From contig NW_022985163.1 of assembly GCF_010093535.1 (NCBI RefSeq), positions 2,232,712 through 2,296,711 on the forward strand: a DNA stretch of 64,000 nt. The letters run 5' to 3'. Numbering within the stretch: position 1 is the first letter of the stretch; every line of letters begins with the position of its first letter. The stretch is from Lindgomyces ingoldianus (lineage: Eukaryota > Ascomycota > Dothideomycetes > Pleosporales > Lindgomycetaceae). Position numbers and translations under genes: made by a program. The notes below the pieces were generated by a model that was not told where the DNA came from, ran no database searches, and saw only the letters and a list, made by a program, of their open reading frames with translations. This document shows, in pieces, positions 34,001-45,033 of the stretch.

Positions 34001-36600
34001 GCGTGGTCTTGTTTTATTACTAGAGTTATAGTTTACTAGTTAATTATTAAGTTATATCTATAAAGCTAATTATATCTAAGTATTACTTAGTACTTTTCTT
34101 TTAATAGCAAGATGTTAAAAGATATCTAGTTATTAGTTTCTTTAGTGTTTATAATAAGTTTATAAGTTTTAAGTTGTATCTATTCTACTCTATATTTAAT
34201 TAATAAGGTGTCTGCTAGAGTTACTTTAAAAGGTCTTTTTTTACTTTTAAAAAGTATTTTTTTTTAGTTAACCTACATAAAGTTAATTACTGTAAAGGTG
34301 CAACTACTATTTATTAGTGTAAGGCCTGTCTACTTTTGTTTTAGGCAGGAAAGGGTTATTTCTGTAGTTAGGCTCCTGCCTAGTCCTTGTTCTACAGTAA
34401 TAAGGGTACAGAGTTTGTAGAGAACTTTTAGATAGTTTATACTATTATCTTCTTCTACTTTAAAAGCTTCTTCCTAATAGCTTTTAATTTAGTTAGATTA
34501 TATTTTATATTTTTAATAACTTTATATTATGCATTTTACTATAGTGCAGTGTTAATCTTCTACTTTATAGTAATATAGCATTTAGTTGTTTTATTAGTAG
34601 GCTTTCTACTAAAAATAGTAAAATGCGCAGTCTGCTTAGTTTTTACATTCTGTCTAAAGTTTCTATTTGTGTTTAGTTCTAATATTGCAGTAGGCGAACT
34701 AAGGCATTTTATAAGTTAATGCTATTCTAGGGAGTGTGTTATTTACAAGTTTGCTTGCCTAAATTTTATATAGCTACTAGCTAGCTTTATGTTTAGTTAG
34801 CTAGTGTTTTAGGTAGTATTTGTTAACGCATAGATACTAGTTATAAGGGCAATTTCTAAGATTATTCTAGACTAGTATTAGTTAAACTTGTGTCTATCTT
34901 AGGTACTCTTTTGTTTGTACTATCTGTAAAAAGTAGCTTTAATATGTGCATTAGAATTTATTATGTCTTTAACTTTTACATAAAATGTAATATCTATTTT
35001 ATTAGTAAGTTTCTAGGTTTTTTTATGTAATTACTAGTGCTAGAGGGGGTGTGTTAGCTCTCTAGTTGCAAGGTTTTAAAGTTATTAATAAAGTGCATTA
35101 CTAATTAGAACTCTTTTCTTTGTTTAAAATTTTCTAAAACATTTTTTATTATTTTTTGTTATTTAGCATAGCGTAGTAAGTTTTAGTAATTTTTTTAATT
35201 ATGTTGTAAGTGTTTGCATTATTATTAATGTGTACTTTATACATTATTTTTCTGTAATTTTATAAGTTATAGGTATTACTGCACTTCTAGCAGTTGCTAT
35301 AGTTAAATTAGTATTATAGCTCTTAGGCAAAGATTTTAGTTATTAGTTGTTTTAGTAGGAATAATTTTTTCCCTTCTTTTATGTTTGCAACATATGTTGT
35401 TGCTTATGTGTAGCCTTACTATTTTTTATAAATAGCTGCTTGTTCTAGTGCCTTAAATACATTATTATTATTCTAAACTTTAACTTTTTAGTATTCTATT
35501 AGGCATCTATTAGATTTATAATTACCTCTATATTACTAGTAGAGGTTCTTGTTTAGTCTGTCTAGAATTTTAGGTCCTGTTAGACCCTACTTTATATGTA
35601 TTACTTTTATAGTTAGTCTTTTATCTTTATTCTTTTAGTTACTAGAGTCTAGGCATTCTCTTCTATAATGTTCTACTTTTTTATAGTTAAGGCACGCTTT
35701 TTCTTTAAGCTATTTCTGTTATTTAGTACTTAGTAGCAGCCTTTTACTTATTTAGAACTTGCTTTTTTTCTTAGTTAAGCTCTATGTATGTTTAGCATAG
35801 CTAAGATCTATTAGTTTGCTGTTAGACTATTAAGCCTTCTTCCTCCTCTAAAATACTTCTAGTTTCTAGGGCGTTATGCTAAGGTGTTTTTCTTAAAGAC
35901 GTTCTTAATGTTAGTTATTATACATAGTTGCCCTTTTTATGTATTCTTTAAATTTCTCTAGTTTACTGTAATGCATAAATTTATCTTTAATTATGTTAAA
36001 TAGTCTGTTATAAAACATTCTTCTAACAGCTACTTTATTAGTTTATCTGCTAATAGCTAATTGTTTGCAGAAGCGTGCTGCATATAATTAAATAGTGCCT
36101 TTTTTTTATTATAGAGTGTCTATTCTGTTAACTGCCTTTTTCTTCTAGTTAGCTTAGCTATAGATTATTATAAAAGCTTATTTAAAAGCGTCTATGCTTT
36201 AAAAGATTTTTTAAGTATAAATAAAAAAAATTTTTTTAGTTACTTTATGTTTTATCTAATTATCTGCGTGTAGTTAGAACTAGATAGCTAGGGGTCCCTC
36301 TAGGTAAAGTTCTATCTATAAGATTATTTCCTTATCTGTCTAAAAAGCGCCTTTATTATATTATATATATAAATAATATTAAGTAAAGAATAGCTTAAGG
36401 TCCTTAGCTATGCTATTAAATAATTTAAGTAGGGCTAGGCATAGTAACTTTTTTAACTTAATGCTAGTCTTTTTTTTAGCAGCGTTGCAGAGCTTAGCAA
36501 CTTCTAGGTGGAGGGCGTAAAGTTATTAGATGTGCAGTTGTTATTAAAGCTAAGATCTAAGTGCTTTAATTTCTTAATAAAGATATTATATTTATTAACT
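31080..36600 (-). pseudogene. E gag-pol with chromodomain (RIP-inactivated)
   Basis: Minus strand. Zinc knuckle CLNYKKVEHYRRECLDS near 35700-35650 (one Cys now Tyr). RT with catalytic box YLNN in place of YLDD (33195-33181). RNase H near 32650-32330 and integrase to about 31300. Chromodomain KYKVKKILDKKENYYLIK near 31175-31100. Many stops. Confidence 0.83.
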
Positions 36601-36714
36601 ATGTTCCTCTTTATTCTTAGATAGGGTTTTACTAGTGCTAGCTACACTAGCTCCTATTATGCTAATATTAAGAAAGGTGTAAGGTGCTATACTTTTTAGA
36701 GAGTTAGTAATTAA

Positions 36715-37313
36715 TATTATAATCCTTACTCTAGAGAAATAGTGTTTTCTAGAGTACAACAGCCTATATAGATGTTAGTAAGAAAGGGGCAAGAACTTAG
36801 CTAGATTAGGTGTACAGTCTGTTAAGCAGAGTAAAGGATAGTTAGGGTTTAAAAGGCAGGCTGTAGTTTATCCCTATAGCTATATAAGTAGCTTAGGTTT
36901 TACTAGTTAGGTAGATAAAGGTTAGAGGTATATATGTTATAAGATATACAAGGCAGCTTAATTCTCTTTAAAAAGGATATTAAGCTTCTTAGTCTATTAT
37001 AAAGAATAAACTAAACATTAATTACAACCTCCTAACTATAGTTAAGATTAAGACTATATACATAGTAGTTGCATACTTGCATGTTTGCATGTTTGCAGGC
37101 TTATCTAGCCTGCATAGCCTGCGATCCTGTAAGCCTGCAAGGTCTTATTAGACAACACACTCTGCTAGGCATTTATTTGTTAAGTGGCGCCATTCCTCCT
37201 CTGTCCTATTATACGGTCCGTTGATCGCGGGGTTAAGCGTCTTCCACCCAATATCGCCCGGGACGTGTGGGACAGCAAGCTGAGTCATTACGGTCGTTCT
37301 GTTGGCCGTAACA
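36715..37313 (-). repeat. E 5' LTR
   Basis: 599 bp. Start mutated (TATTATAATCC for TGTTACAATCC). The outer 130 bp (37185-37313) are nearly unmutated (GTCCGTTGATCGCGGGGTTA). Confidence 0.93.
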
Positions 37314-37880
37314 GTTGCTTACACACCTAAGTCGCTTACTTTTGCCAAGACCCTACTAAACTACCCTTTCTACACTAATGCATTCCCCACAACACTACTT
37401 AGACGCGCTAAAAGAACATTAGATACAGCTTACGCTCTAAGCTTTTAAATAAGACATAAAACTCTTAAAGAAATGTGCTGTAGCTATGTACAAAGTCCTA
37501 TAAAAGATAATAAATAACTATAGTGCTAGGTAACCTTTATAAGCTAATTCTACAGCTAAATTATAAAGGCTAGGTAATAAAAAGAAGCAGGTGATTGTTA
37601 AGACTATACTTAAGCTATATGTGTAAGGAATTTCCTCTTAGATAGCATTTATAGCTAATATAGCTAATTCTTTGCGCACTAAGCATAATCTAGGCTATGT
37701 TTACATAAACTAGCCTAGTATATTTGTAAAGCGTTATTTAGAGCTTAAAGTAAAGTTTTAAGCGTAAGTATAGTTAAAAGATATCTAGCTAATTATAAAC
37801 TCTATTTTGCTAAAGTTATATATGTTATTATCCTAGATGCTATACTTAGCTTTAATATTCTCTACAAGGCTAAACCTGCC

Positions 37881-38135
37881 NNNNNNNNNNNNNNNNNNNN
37901 NNNNNNNNNNNNNNNNNNNNNNNNNNNNNNNNNNNNNNNNNNNNNNNNNNNNNNNNNNNNNNNNNNNNNNNNNNNNNNNNNNNNNNNNNNNNNNNNNNNN
38001 NNNNNNNNNNNNNNNNNNNNNNNNNNNNNNNNNNNNNNNNNNNNNNNNNNNNNNNNNNNNNNNNNNNNNNNNNNNNNNNNNNNNNNNNNNNNNNNNNNNN
38101 NNNNNNNNNNNNNNNNNNNNNNNNNNNNNNNNNNN
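37881..38135. other. Assembly gap (255 N)
   Basis: Lies in the loop/right-arm part of F3. By comparison with F1 (1100 bp), about 388 bp should be missing, not 255, so the N run is probably an estimated size. Confidence 0.9.
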
Positions 38136-38265
38136 ATCTAACATTCTTTTAGCGCGTCTAAGTAGTGTTGTGGGGAATGCATTAGTGTAGAAAGGGTGGT
38201 TTAGTAGGGTCTTGGCAAAAGTAAGCGACTTAGGTGTGTGAGCAACTCGCCTATAAAGTACGTTA

Positions 38266-41200
38266 CCTATTAGACTGCCTTTTTTTATAAATAAGAAGAA
38301 TAGCTAGCATGTAAAGAATAAAATAACTATAAGTTCTACTACTTTTAGTAAAAAGTAGTAAGAAAGGAAGACTATCTAACATTATATTACTTAGTTAAGA
38401 ATTATAAATGTAAAGTAGCTAACTACTGCAACTAAAAACACTAAATTTATAAAAAAAAGAAAGATAAATTTAATAATAACTTATAAGACATTAATCTTTA
38501 CCTTTTTTAAAATAAAGAAGTTCTTTATAACATATTAGCTCTAGTTATAGTAGGATAAGGGATAGAATACAGTCTAACAACTACTTTTACATATAAAGGA
38601 TAGCCTAGACTAGCTCTTGTAGACAGCAGATGCATGTTTACTATAATAAACAAGAATTAAGTAGACAAATAAGGCATTCTATTCTAAATAAAAAAAAACT
38701 TATTTAAGGTAACCTTTGCTAACACATTTTTAATTAAGTATAGTAACAGATAGATTAACTTAGAAACATATAAAAAAAACTTTAAAACTTTAAACATAAA
38801 AGACTAGAGGTCTATAAACATACTTTTATTAAAAGGCAAGTATAATGTAATTCTAGGTTATAACTAGCTTAGAACACATAACCTAGCAATTAACTAAAAA
38901 ATAATAATAATAAAGAATCTAAAAGAACACGCGCGCATAACCTAGTTAGCATGCTATAATAACCTATGCCTAGTCTATAAATAAGTAAAATAGGGTAGTA
39001 GTTACTACCTAAGGAAAAGAAAACTTTAGAAATTCTCTTACTAAAAGCTAAAAGCCTAGGTAATAAAAATAATAAAAAAAAACTTAAGAAAGTCTCTTAT
39101 AAAAAAATTAAAACTAATAAAGATGTAAATTAAATAAAGATCTTTAAAATTTAAAAAAAGGTAGCATTTTTACTAAATATAAGGATTACTAAGACATATT
39201 TAAGACACTAGAGGATCTAGAAGAGCTTTTGCTACACTAGCCCTAAGATTATGCTATTAATCTAATAAAAAACTACAACCTAAAGACCTATAAGCTTTAC
39301 CTTTTAACAAGAACATAAAAAAAAGCTTTATAAAAATATGTTAACTAAATGTTAGCCTAAGGCTATATCTAGAAAAGTTACAGCCTAGTTGCTTTAGCTA
39401 TAGTTTTAATAAAATAAAAAAATAAAAATCTATGTCTACTAGAATTATAGAACTCTAAATAACAATATAATCTAAGACTAGTTCCCTCTACTAATTATAT
39501 AAGACATTATAAACTAGCTAAAAAAAACCTAATACTTTATAAAGTTTAATGTATAAGATAAATTTAATAAAATAAGAATAAAAAAAGAAAATAAGTAGCT
39601 TATAGCATTTAAGACTTTATAAAGACTTTATAAACTACTAGTAATGCTGTTTAGCCTAATAAACACCTTAGTAATATTCTAGTAAATTATTAACATAGCT
39701 CTTAACCTATATCTTAATGTCTTACTCTAGTATACCTAGATAACGTCTTTATCTACTTAAAAGACACCCTAGAAGACTACGTACAGAAGGTACAAAAAGT
39801 CTTAGAGTAGTTAAGAAAGTATAGACTCTACCTGCAGCTCTCTAAATACAAATTCTATGTTACTAAAATAAAATATTTAGAATTTATAATTAATAGTAAG
39901 AAAATAAAAATTAACCTAGCTAAAGTATAAAAAGTACTTAAGTAGCTAAAACTTATAACAGTTAAAAAAGTTAAAAAATTTCTTAGGCTATTAGGATATA
40001 TTAAATAAATAATTAAAAACTATTTAAAAATTACTATACTTTTAATAAATGCTACTACTAAAAAGCAGGTAATAGCAAAATTTGTCTAAACTTTATAAAT
40101 AAATAAGGCATTTATAGCGCTAAAATAAGCTATAATAGCTAAACTAGTATTAAGAATGTATAACCTATAATTAGACACTAAGATCTACACAGATGCATCT
40201 CTAAAAGCTAGCAAGGCTGCGCTCTACTAAAAACAAGAAGATAGCAGATAGCACTTAGTAGCATACTACTCTGCTAAGTTTTTAGAACCTAAAGTAGGCT
40301 ATAGTATACTTAATAAAGAACTTAAGGCTATACTAAACACAGTAAGAGTATAGGCTACAAAGCTACACAGAATAGTAAAACTCTTCTATATTATAACAGA
40401 TTATGTAAATCTAGTTACATTTTTAACTATAAAGAAACTGTTACTAATGCACATAAGATAGGTAATAGAGCTTGCATAATTTAACTATATTATTAAGCAC
40501 ATCTTAAGAGCACAAAATTAGCAGGCTAACACTCTTAGCTAAAGGCTAGATTACTTTACTAAAAAAGAAAAAAAAACTAAGAAATTTACTTTTTTTAAAA
40601 AAACTAATAAAGAATAGATTTATAATAAGCCTTAACTTATAAAAGAACTTTACATGCTTATAGTAAATAAGTAAGGATAAAAAAATTTAGTTTAAAAAAA
40701 TTATAAATTACTAATGTTTAGGCACTCTAGAATAGGCACCCTTTAAAAGAAATTAAGGGCTGCTATACTATAATAAATACTAAAAGTAAAGCAACTATGC
40801 ACTAAGGTGCTTAAAGAATGTAATACTTATAATAAAAATAACTTATAAAGGCATAAGACTTATAGATACTTTTACCTAATTAAAGCGCTAAAGCTACTAT
40901 AGATAATAATTATAATAGACTTTATTATAGAACTACCCCTATCTAAAAAACTAGAGATAGAAAGAATGTGTAATATAATTATAGTAGCTCTTAATAAAAC
41001 TACTAAATATCTGCACACTTAGCTCTTAGAAAAAATAATAATAGCTAAAAAATTTATTTATAAATTAAAATAAAATATAATATTAGTATATAAATGCTCT
41101 AAGATTATTATCTTTAACTAAAATAAACTATTTACTAGCAGATTCTAGAAAGCAGTAATGCAGCACCTTAGTATAATACACAAGCTGTTAACAGCCTACT

Positions 41201-41940
41201 ACCTGTAAATAGATAGCTAGACTAAGAAAGTAAACATAAAAGTAAAAAGATACCTAAAAAAGTACATTTTCTATACTTAGTATAACTAGGCAGAATAGCT
41301 TCTAATAGCATAATTAGCTATTAATAATGTAGAATTAGCTATAATAAAGAAAACACTATATAAAGCTAATTTTAGATATAACCTCTACTTTACGCTATAA
41401 GGAAACTAACTTATAAACTTATAAGAATTAATAAACTAGCTAATAGATCTATAACATATACATAAAAAATTAGCAATTAAGGCTAGGTCTAGTAAGGAAA
41501 TAATAAAGAAGTATATAAATAAGTTATAATAACTAAGACTAGAAATCTACTTAGAAAACTATGTATATCTTAATACTAAGAACCTTAAGATACCTAGACC
41601 TTCTAAGAAGCTAGTAGAAAAAAGAATAAGACTATATAAAGTTCTCTAAACTTAATAAAATAATTACAAACTTAAACTTTCTCTACATATAAAAATACAC
41701 CTATAGTTCTATGTCTTCTAATTAGAAAAAGCACTTAATAAAATTCCCTTATCTACATAGAAATAAAAAGATAAAGAAACAGAATATAAAGTTAAACATA
41801 TTATTAGTAATTAAAAAAACTAAAAGGAATTTTTAGTAAAATAGAAAAAGTAGCTTACTAGTAAAAACATATAAAAACTAGCTAAGAATTTACAGAATGC
41901 GCAGCTGTTAGTATAGAAGTACCTTTAGGCTTATTTAAAA
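38266..41940 (+). pseudogene. A1 pol: protease/RT/RNase H/integrase/chromodomain (RIP-inactivated)
   Basis: Plus strand. RT box reads VYLDNVFIY (39725-39751; YLDD expected), then KYRLYLQLSKYKFYVTKIKY and FLRLLGY. RNase H has YTDASLKASKAALY and SAKFLEPKVGYSILNKELKA (40190-40330). Integrase catalytic region spans about 40860-41500 (IDFIIELPLSKKLE). A chromodomain closes pol: EYKVKHIISN...EFLVK...LAKNLQNAQLLVQKYL (about 41775-41935), with Trp codons turned to stops. Chromodomains of such elements bind methylated H3K9 and steer integration to heterochromatin. Confidence 0.85.
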
Positions 41941-41949
41941 GAAACTAGC

Positions 41950-42427
41950 TAGGTAATAAAGCACTTATATTAAAAGGGATAGCTATATTATTATTAGATA
42001 GCAGCAGCCTTTAGAGACAAGTTCTAGCTAATAAAAGCTGCAGAGAAGAACAACTTTTTACCTTAGCCTTAAGGGCTTTTATCTTGTTTAAGGAAAAGAG
42101 GTCCCCTTCTAAGTACTTTACGCGTTAAGCTTCTAGCAAATCTAGTAATTTTTAGATATAGTCCTATTTAGAACGCTTCTTAGCCTTTGCCTCTAAAGTC
42201 TCCTGCACCTAACATAACATCCTGTTGTTAAGCTCTTGCTTGTAAACCTTTACAGCAACTGCCTTCTAGAGGAGCGTTTCCCTCTCCTTCTCTAACTAAT
42301 CCTATGCAGCGTTAGAAATAAAGGTGTTACATTTACTATGCTTTTTTACACACTTAACGCATTTATTTAAGGATAACATTAGCACACAGGACAACCCTAA
42401 AGATTAGTAAGCGCTATAGGGCCTTAT
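41950..42427 (-). pseudogene. Reverse-oriented Cys-rich/coiled-coil ORF of element A1
   Basis: Minus strand, beside A1's 3' LTR and facing pol. The start codon is now ATA (42427-42425). Then SCVLMLSLNKCVKCVKKHSK, CNTFISNAAQD, LEKERETLL, EAKAKKRSK and YLEGDLFSLNKIKALKAK, aligning along its length with the B and E copies despite different bases. Interrupted by TAG/TAA. Same position and orientation relative to pol as in B and E. Confidence 0.65.
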
Positions 42428-42626
42428 CTTTGTCTAACAAAGAGGATTAAAATAAAGGGCAACATAAAAGTAATAGAATAAACAAGACTAGTAAGCTATT
42501 TAGTTTAAAAAAGATAGATGTTAAGAATGCCTTCTAGTAGGTAGACACCTACTTTATAAACAAACTCTTACTAACACAGTTGTGTAAGCAGAGCAGCAAG
42601 GACGCTGCTAGGGAGGAGGGGCAGCG

Positions 42627-43217
42627 TGTTACAGTCTATAGTTAGACTAGCGTAACTCCACTAGCAATGCTCCACAGTTTAGCTGGATTAGAACAGGGCT
42701 TGCTTATAGACTAATTAGAGGATACAGAAGCAGCACAGCTGCCTGCAGTAGTAGAAGAATGCGTCATCTAATAGAAAGACAGGCTACAAGTAAAAGGAGC
42801 TTAAGGGAGCCCTAAGAGCTTCCCTTAGCAGACTCCTATAAACTCCCTCTGCTCCTCTTAGCGCCCTAGCACATGTATATAGTTCCTGCATTAAACAGCC
42901 TTTAGAAGGTGTGTTTAATGTTTAGTTTATTCTTTACATAGACTAAGTAGCATTTAGCTTTTTAAAGAGCTGCAATACTATTTGTATATCTTGCACTATA
43001 TATACCTCTAACCCTGTCTAACAGGACTGTTTAACCCAGCCTTCTTACTGCCGCATTAAGGGCAAACCACGATCTGGTCACTCTACTCCTCTCCATTAGC
43101 CCCTTAGCCTGTACGTAGGACTGTACACCCTACCGGATCGGCCCCTACCATCCGTCCTACTCCCCACCTAGGAATATCAATAGACCCGAGTGCTTCTAAG
43201 AAGCAAGGATTGTAACA
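42627..43217 (+). repeat. A1 3' LTR
   Basis: 591 bp, TG...CA, followed by TSD CTTAC. First ~280 bp mutated. The outer 180 bp (43040-43217) are intact-looking (CTACCGGATCGGCCCCTACC). Confidence 0.93.
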
Positions 43218-43222
43218 CTTAC

Positions 43223-44132
43223 ATAGAGGCAGTTCTCCTCTAGCGCAAGAGGAGGGCTGGTTAGCACCTACATGTGGCGGGCGGTACAATAGGAGGAGGA
43301 TTACACCCTCGCTAATAACACTGTCTATATGGCCTAAAAGGACAGATGCGCGTGTCGGTCTATCTAGAGTGCGGGTGGCAGCGCCGCTGCGATAGGCTTA
43401 AGGAGCAAATCAGGGAACTTATGCGCCTCGGCGCATAGTAGGGAGCTTGGGCGGGCAAGCTATGTCGCCCCTACTGTATGACATATAATATACATGTTTC
43501 TCTAGTCTAGAGAGAACTGACGGATTAAGCACAGGAGGAAATCTAGAGATAGCAGACGAGTTGCTGCAGTTGTTCTTTCCACCGCTCCCGGACACCATTA
43601 AAAATGAGGGCGAACGCCAGCAACGTAGCCTGGTCAGCATGCCTGACCTAACCATAGACGAAATAGAATGCTGTCTGTTCGCGGCCAAGCTGTGGAAGGC
43701 ACTAGGCAATGATAGGCTCCTAGTCATAGTATAGAGGCAGCTATGGCTAGTTGCAAAAGAGAGGATCCTACTTTTATTTTAAACATTACTAGGGGAGGGG
43801 GTTATCCTAGCACAGTGGAGAAACGCTTAGATTGTCCTGCTTAAAAAGCTAGAAAAAGGTAACTATAAAGTAGCAAAGTTATAAAGACTTATCTTTCTAC
43901 TATTAACTCTTAGCAAGATTTTTAAAGCTATTATAGTAGAAAGAATTTTATATAGTTATAATAGAAACATATAAGTTACTTCTTATAAACTACTTTAGTA
44001 GAAAAAAATAGTAATTAGTAGAATAAGTGCTATTAATATTATAAGAACACATGTACAACGTATAAAAATTTAGAAAAGTGCTAAGTTTAGTAAGCTTTAA
44101 CATAAAAGGGGCATATAATAGAGTATACAAAG
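43223..44132 (+). pseudogene. LINE (Tad1-like) relic, segment 2: reverse transcriptase
   Basis: Plus strand: FFPPLPDTIKNEGERQQRSL, MPDLTIDEIECCLFAAKLWK, ALGNDRLLVIV, GVILAQWRNAQIVLLKKLEK, then LLTLSKIFKAIIVERI. This is the N-terminal RT region of fungal Tad1/I-type LINEs (A.KPWKAPGEDGLP...WR.A.I.PLKKPGK.DY...RPISLLSTLGK.LE). Interrupted by stops, then by solo LTR C3 within the VYKDRL motif. Confidence 0.8.
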
Positions 44133-44533
44133 TGTTAGATTAAAGCACTGTTTCTAGGCTTCCTGAGATGAATGATGGGTTTGGATGTGATGTATGGGAT
44201 TATTGATTGATCGTCTTGATTTATCGATCCTTTTTCTGCTCTACTCGTGTTGCTCGGTTTTTGTTTTTCCGATCCGAGTCCCTCGCGCACTAGCCCTATG
44301 CGCGACCAGCTTGCAATATGCTGCAATTTGCTGCAAGATGCTGTAACATGCTGCAATTTGCTGCAATTTGCTGCAACATGCTGCAAAATGCTGCAAAATG
44401 CTGCAAAATGCTGCAAAATGCTGCAAAATGCTGCAATTTGCAGCAACATACTGTTCGAGCTTATTGCTCGTACTATGTAGCAGCTTTCGTCAAACGTTCC
44501 TCCTGTCTTAACAGTAGGTGCGCATATCTGACA
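44133..44533 (+). repeat. Solo LTR C3
   Basis: 401 bp, TGTTAGATTAAAGC...CATATCTGACA, exact TSD CAAAG (44128-44132, 44534-44538). Removing it rejoins the LINE reading VYKDRLT. Carries thirteen decamer units. Confidence 0.93.
44311..44440 (+). repeat. Decamer array (CTGCAANNTG)x13 in C3
   Basis: Thirteen consecutive 10-bp units in exact register; the variable positions are AT, TT, GA, CA or AA. Each unit contains a CpA, the preferred RIP target, yet nearly all are intact (one CTGTAACATG). Confidence 0.93.
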
Positions 44534-44538
44534 CAAAG

Positions 44539-44662
44539 ACAGGCTAACCTAGAGGCTCTGTGCTAGAGGGATACTAGGCCTAGTATAATAGATAGACGCC
44601 TTTTGCTCTAATTATACAGCAACTATTACAGTTAACAGCTACACATCTAAGGAGAAACTGCT
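44539..44662 (+). pseudogene. LINE relic, segment 3
   Basis: Plus strand DAFCSNYTATITVNSYTSKE, the RT palm stretch that precedes the PQGSPLSP motif in Tad1-type LINEs. Cut off by the partial A LTR at 44663; the rest is absent. Confidence 0.75.
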
Positions 44663-45033
44663 TGTTACGGTCTACGGTTGGACCAGCGTAACCCCACCAG
44701 CAGTGCTCCACAGACTAGCTGAGTTGGAACAGGCCTCGCTTACAAGCCAATCGGAGGACACAGAGGCAGCGCAGCTGCCTGCGATGATAGAGGAATGCAT
44801 CCTCTAATAAGAGGAAGGGACGCGACTCCCTAGAGTTAAGGGAGCTGGAGCGAGTCTACAGTACACCTAGCTTAACAAGCTTGCCCTAACTTGTCTTAGC
44901 GCCCCTTAAACATGTATATAGTCTTGTTATAAAGAGCCTTTAGAAAGGTGTGTTTAATGTTTAGTTTATTTCTTACATAAACTAAGTAGCATTTAGCTTT
45001 CTAAAAAGCTATAATACTATCTATATATCTTAC
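44663..45033 (+). repeat. Partial LTR of element A (A3)
   Basis: First 371 bp of the A LTR (TGTTACGGTCTACGGTTGGA), less mutated than the A1 3' LTR. Ends abruptly where element G starts; the remainder of the LTR does not reappear after G. Confidence 0.85.

Larger units (their letters stand above)
29672..37313 (-). mobile_element. Chromovirus E (Ty3/gypsy), inserted in F3
   Basis: TG...CA, 7642 bp, LTRs 599 and 599 bp, exact 5-bp TSD GTTGC (29667-29671, 37314-37318). Pol on the minus strand. Same layout as B including the reverse-oriented ORF. Closest relative here is B. Confidence 0.95.
29650..38263. mobile_element. Fold-back element F3, split by E and holding the assembly gap
   Basis: Begins ACGTACTTCATAGGCGAGTT and ends with its complement. 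TA on both sides (29648-29649, 38264-38265). 22 bp lie left of E; the rest is 37319-38263 with 255 N. F1 and F2 are intact copies of 1100-1101 bp. Confidence 0.88.
17708..43217 (+). mobile_element. Chromovirus A1 (Ty3/gypsy), full-length, carrying nested insertions
   Basis: Bounded by LTRs of identical length: 17708-17994 plus 27227-27530 (591 bp, split by element B) and 42627-43217 (591 bp), both TG...CA, with 5-bp TSD CTTAC. Removing B and its TSD and fold-back F3 leaves about 7.66 kb. Order on plus strand: gag with zinc knuckle, protease/RT/RNase H, integrase, chromodomain, then a reverse-oriented extra ORF before the 3' LTR. Every coding part is ruined by RIP-type stops. A partial inverted copy (A2) and a partial LTR (A3) lie to the right. 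Confidence 0.9.

Noticed and set aside
37833..38190. Frames of 103 and 117 codons around the gap
   Set aside because: Consist mostly of N; artefacts of the assembly gap in F3.
44311..44440. CRISPR-like regular array
   Set aside because: Unit is 10 bp with no spacers; eukaryotic LTR context.
44135..44566. Open frames on both strands through the C3 array, with peptides of repeated LQNAAKC/CSILQHFAAF type
   Set aside because: Produced by the 10-bp repeat read in any frame (period 30 bp in protein); not a gene.
17703..45033. CTTAC before both A1 and G as evidence of one event
   Set aside because: The CTTAC before G is part of the A LTR sequence itself (CTTGC with a RIP change), so the match is coincidental.
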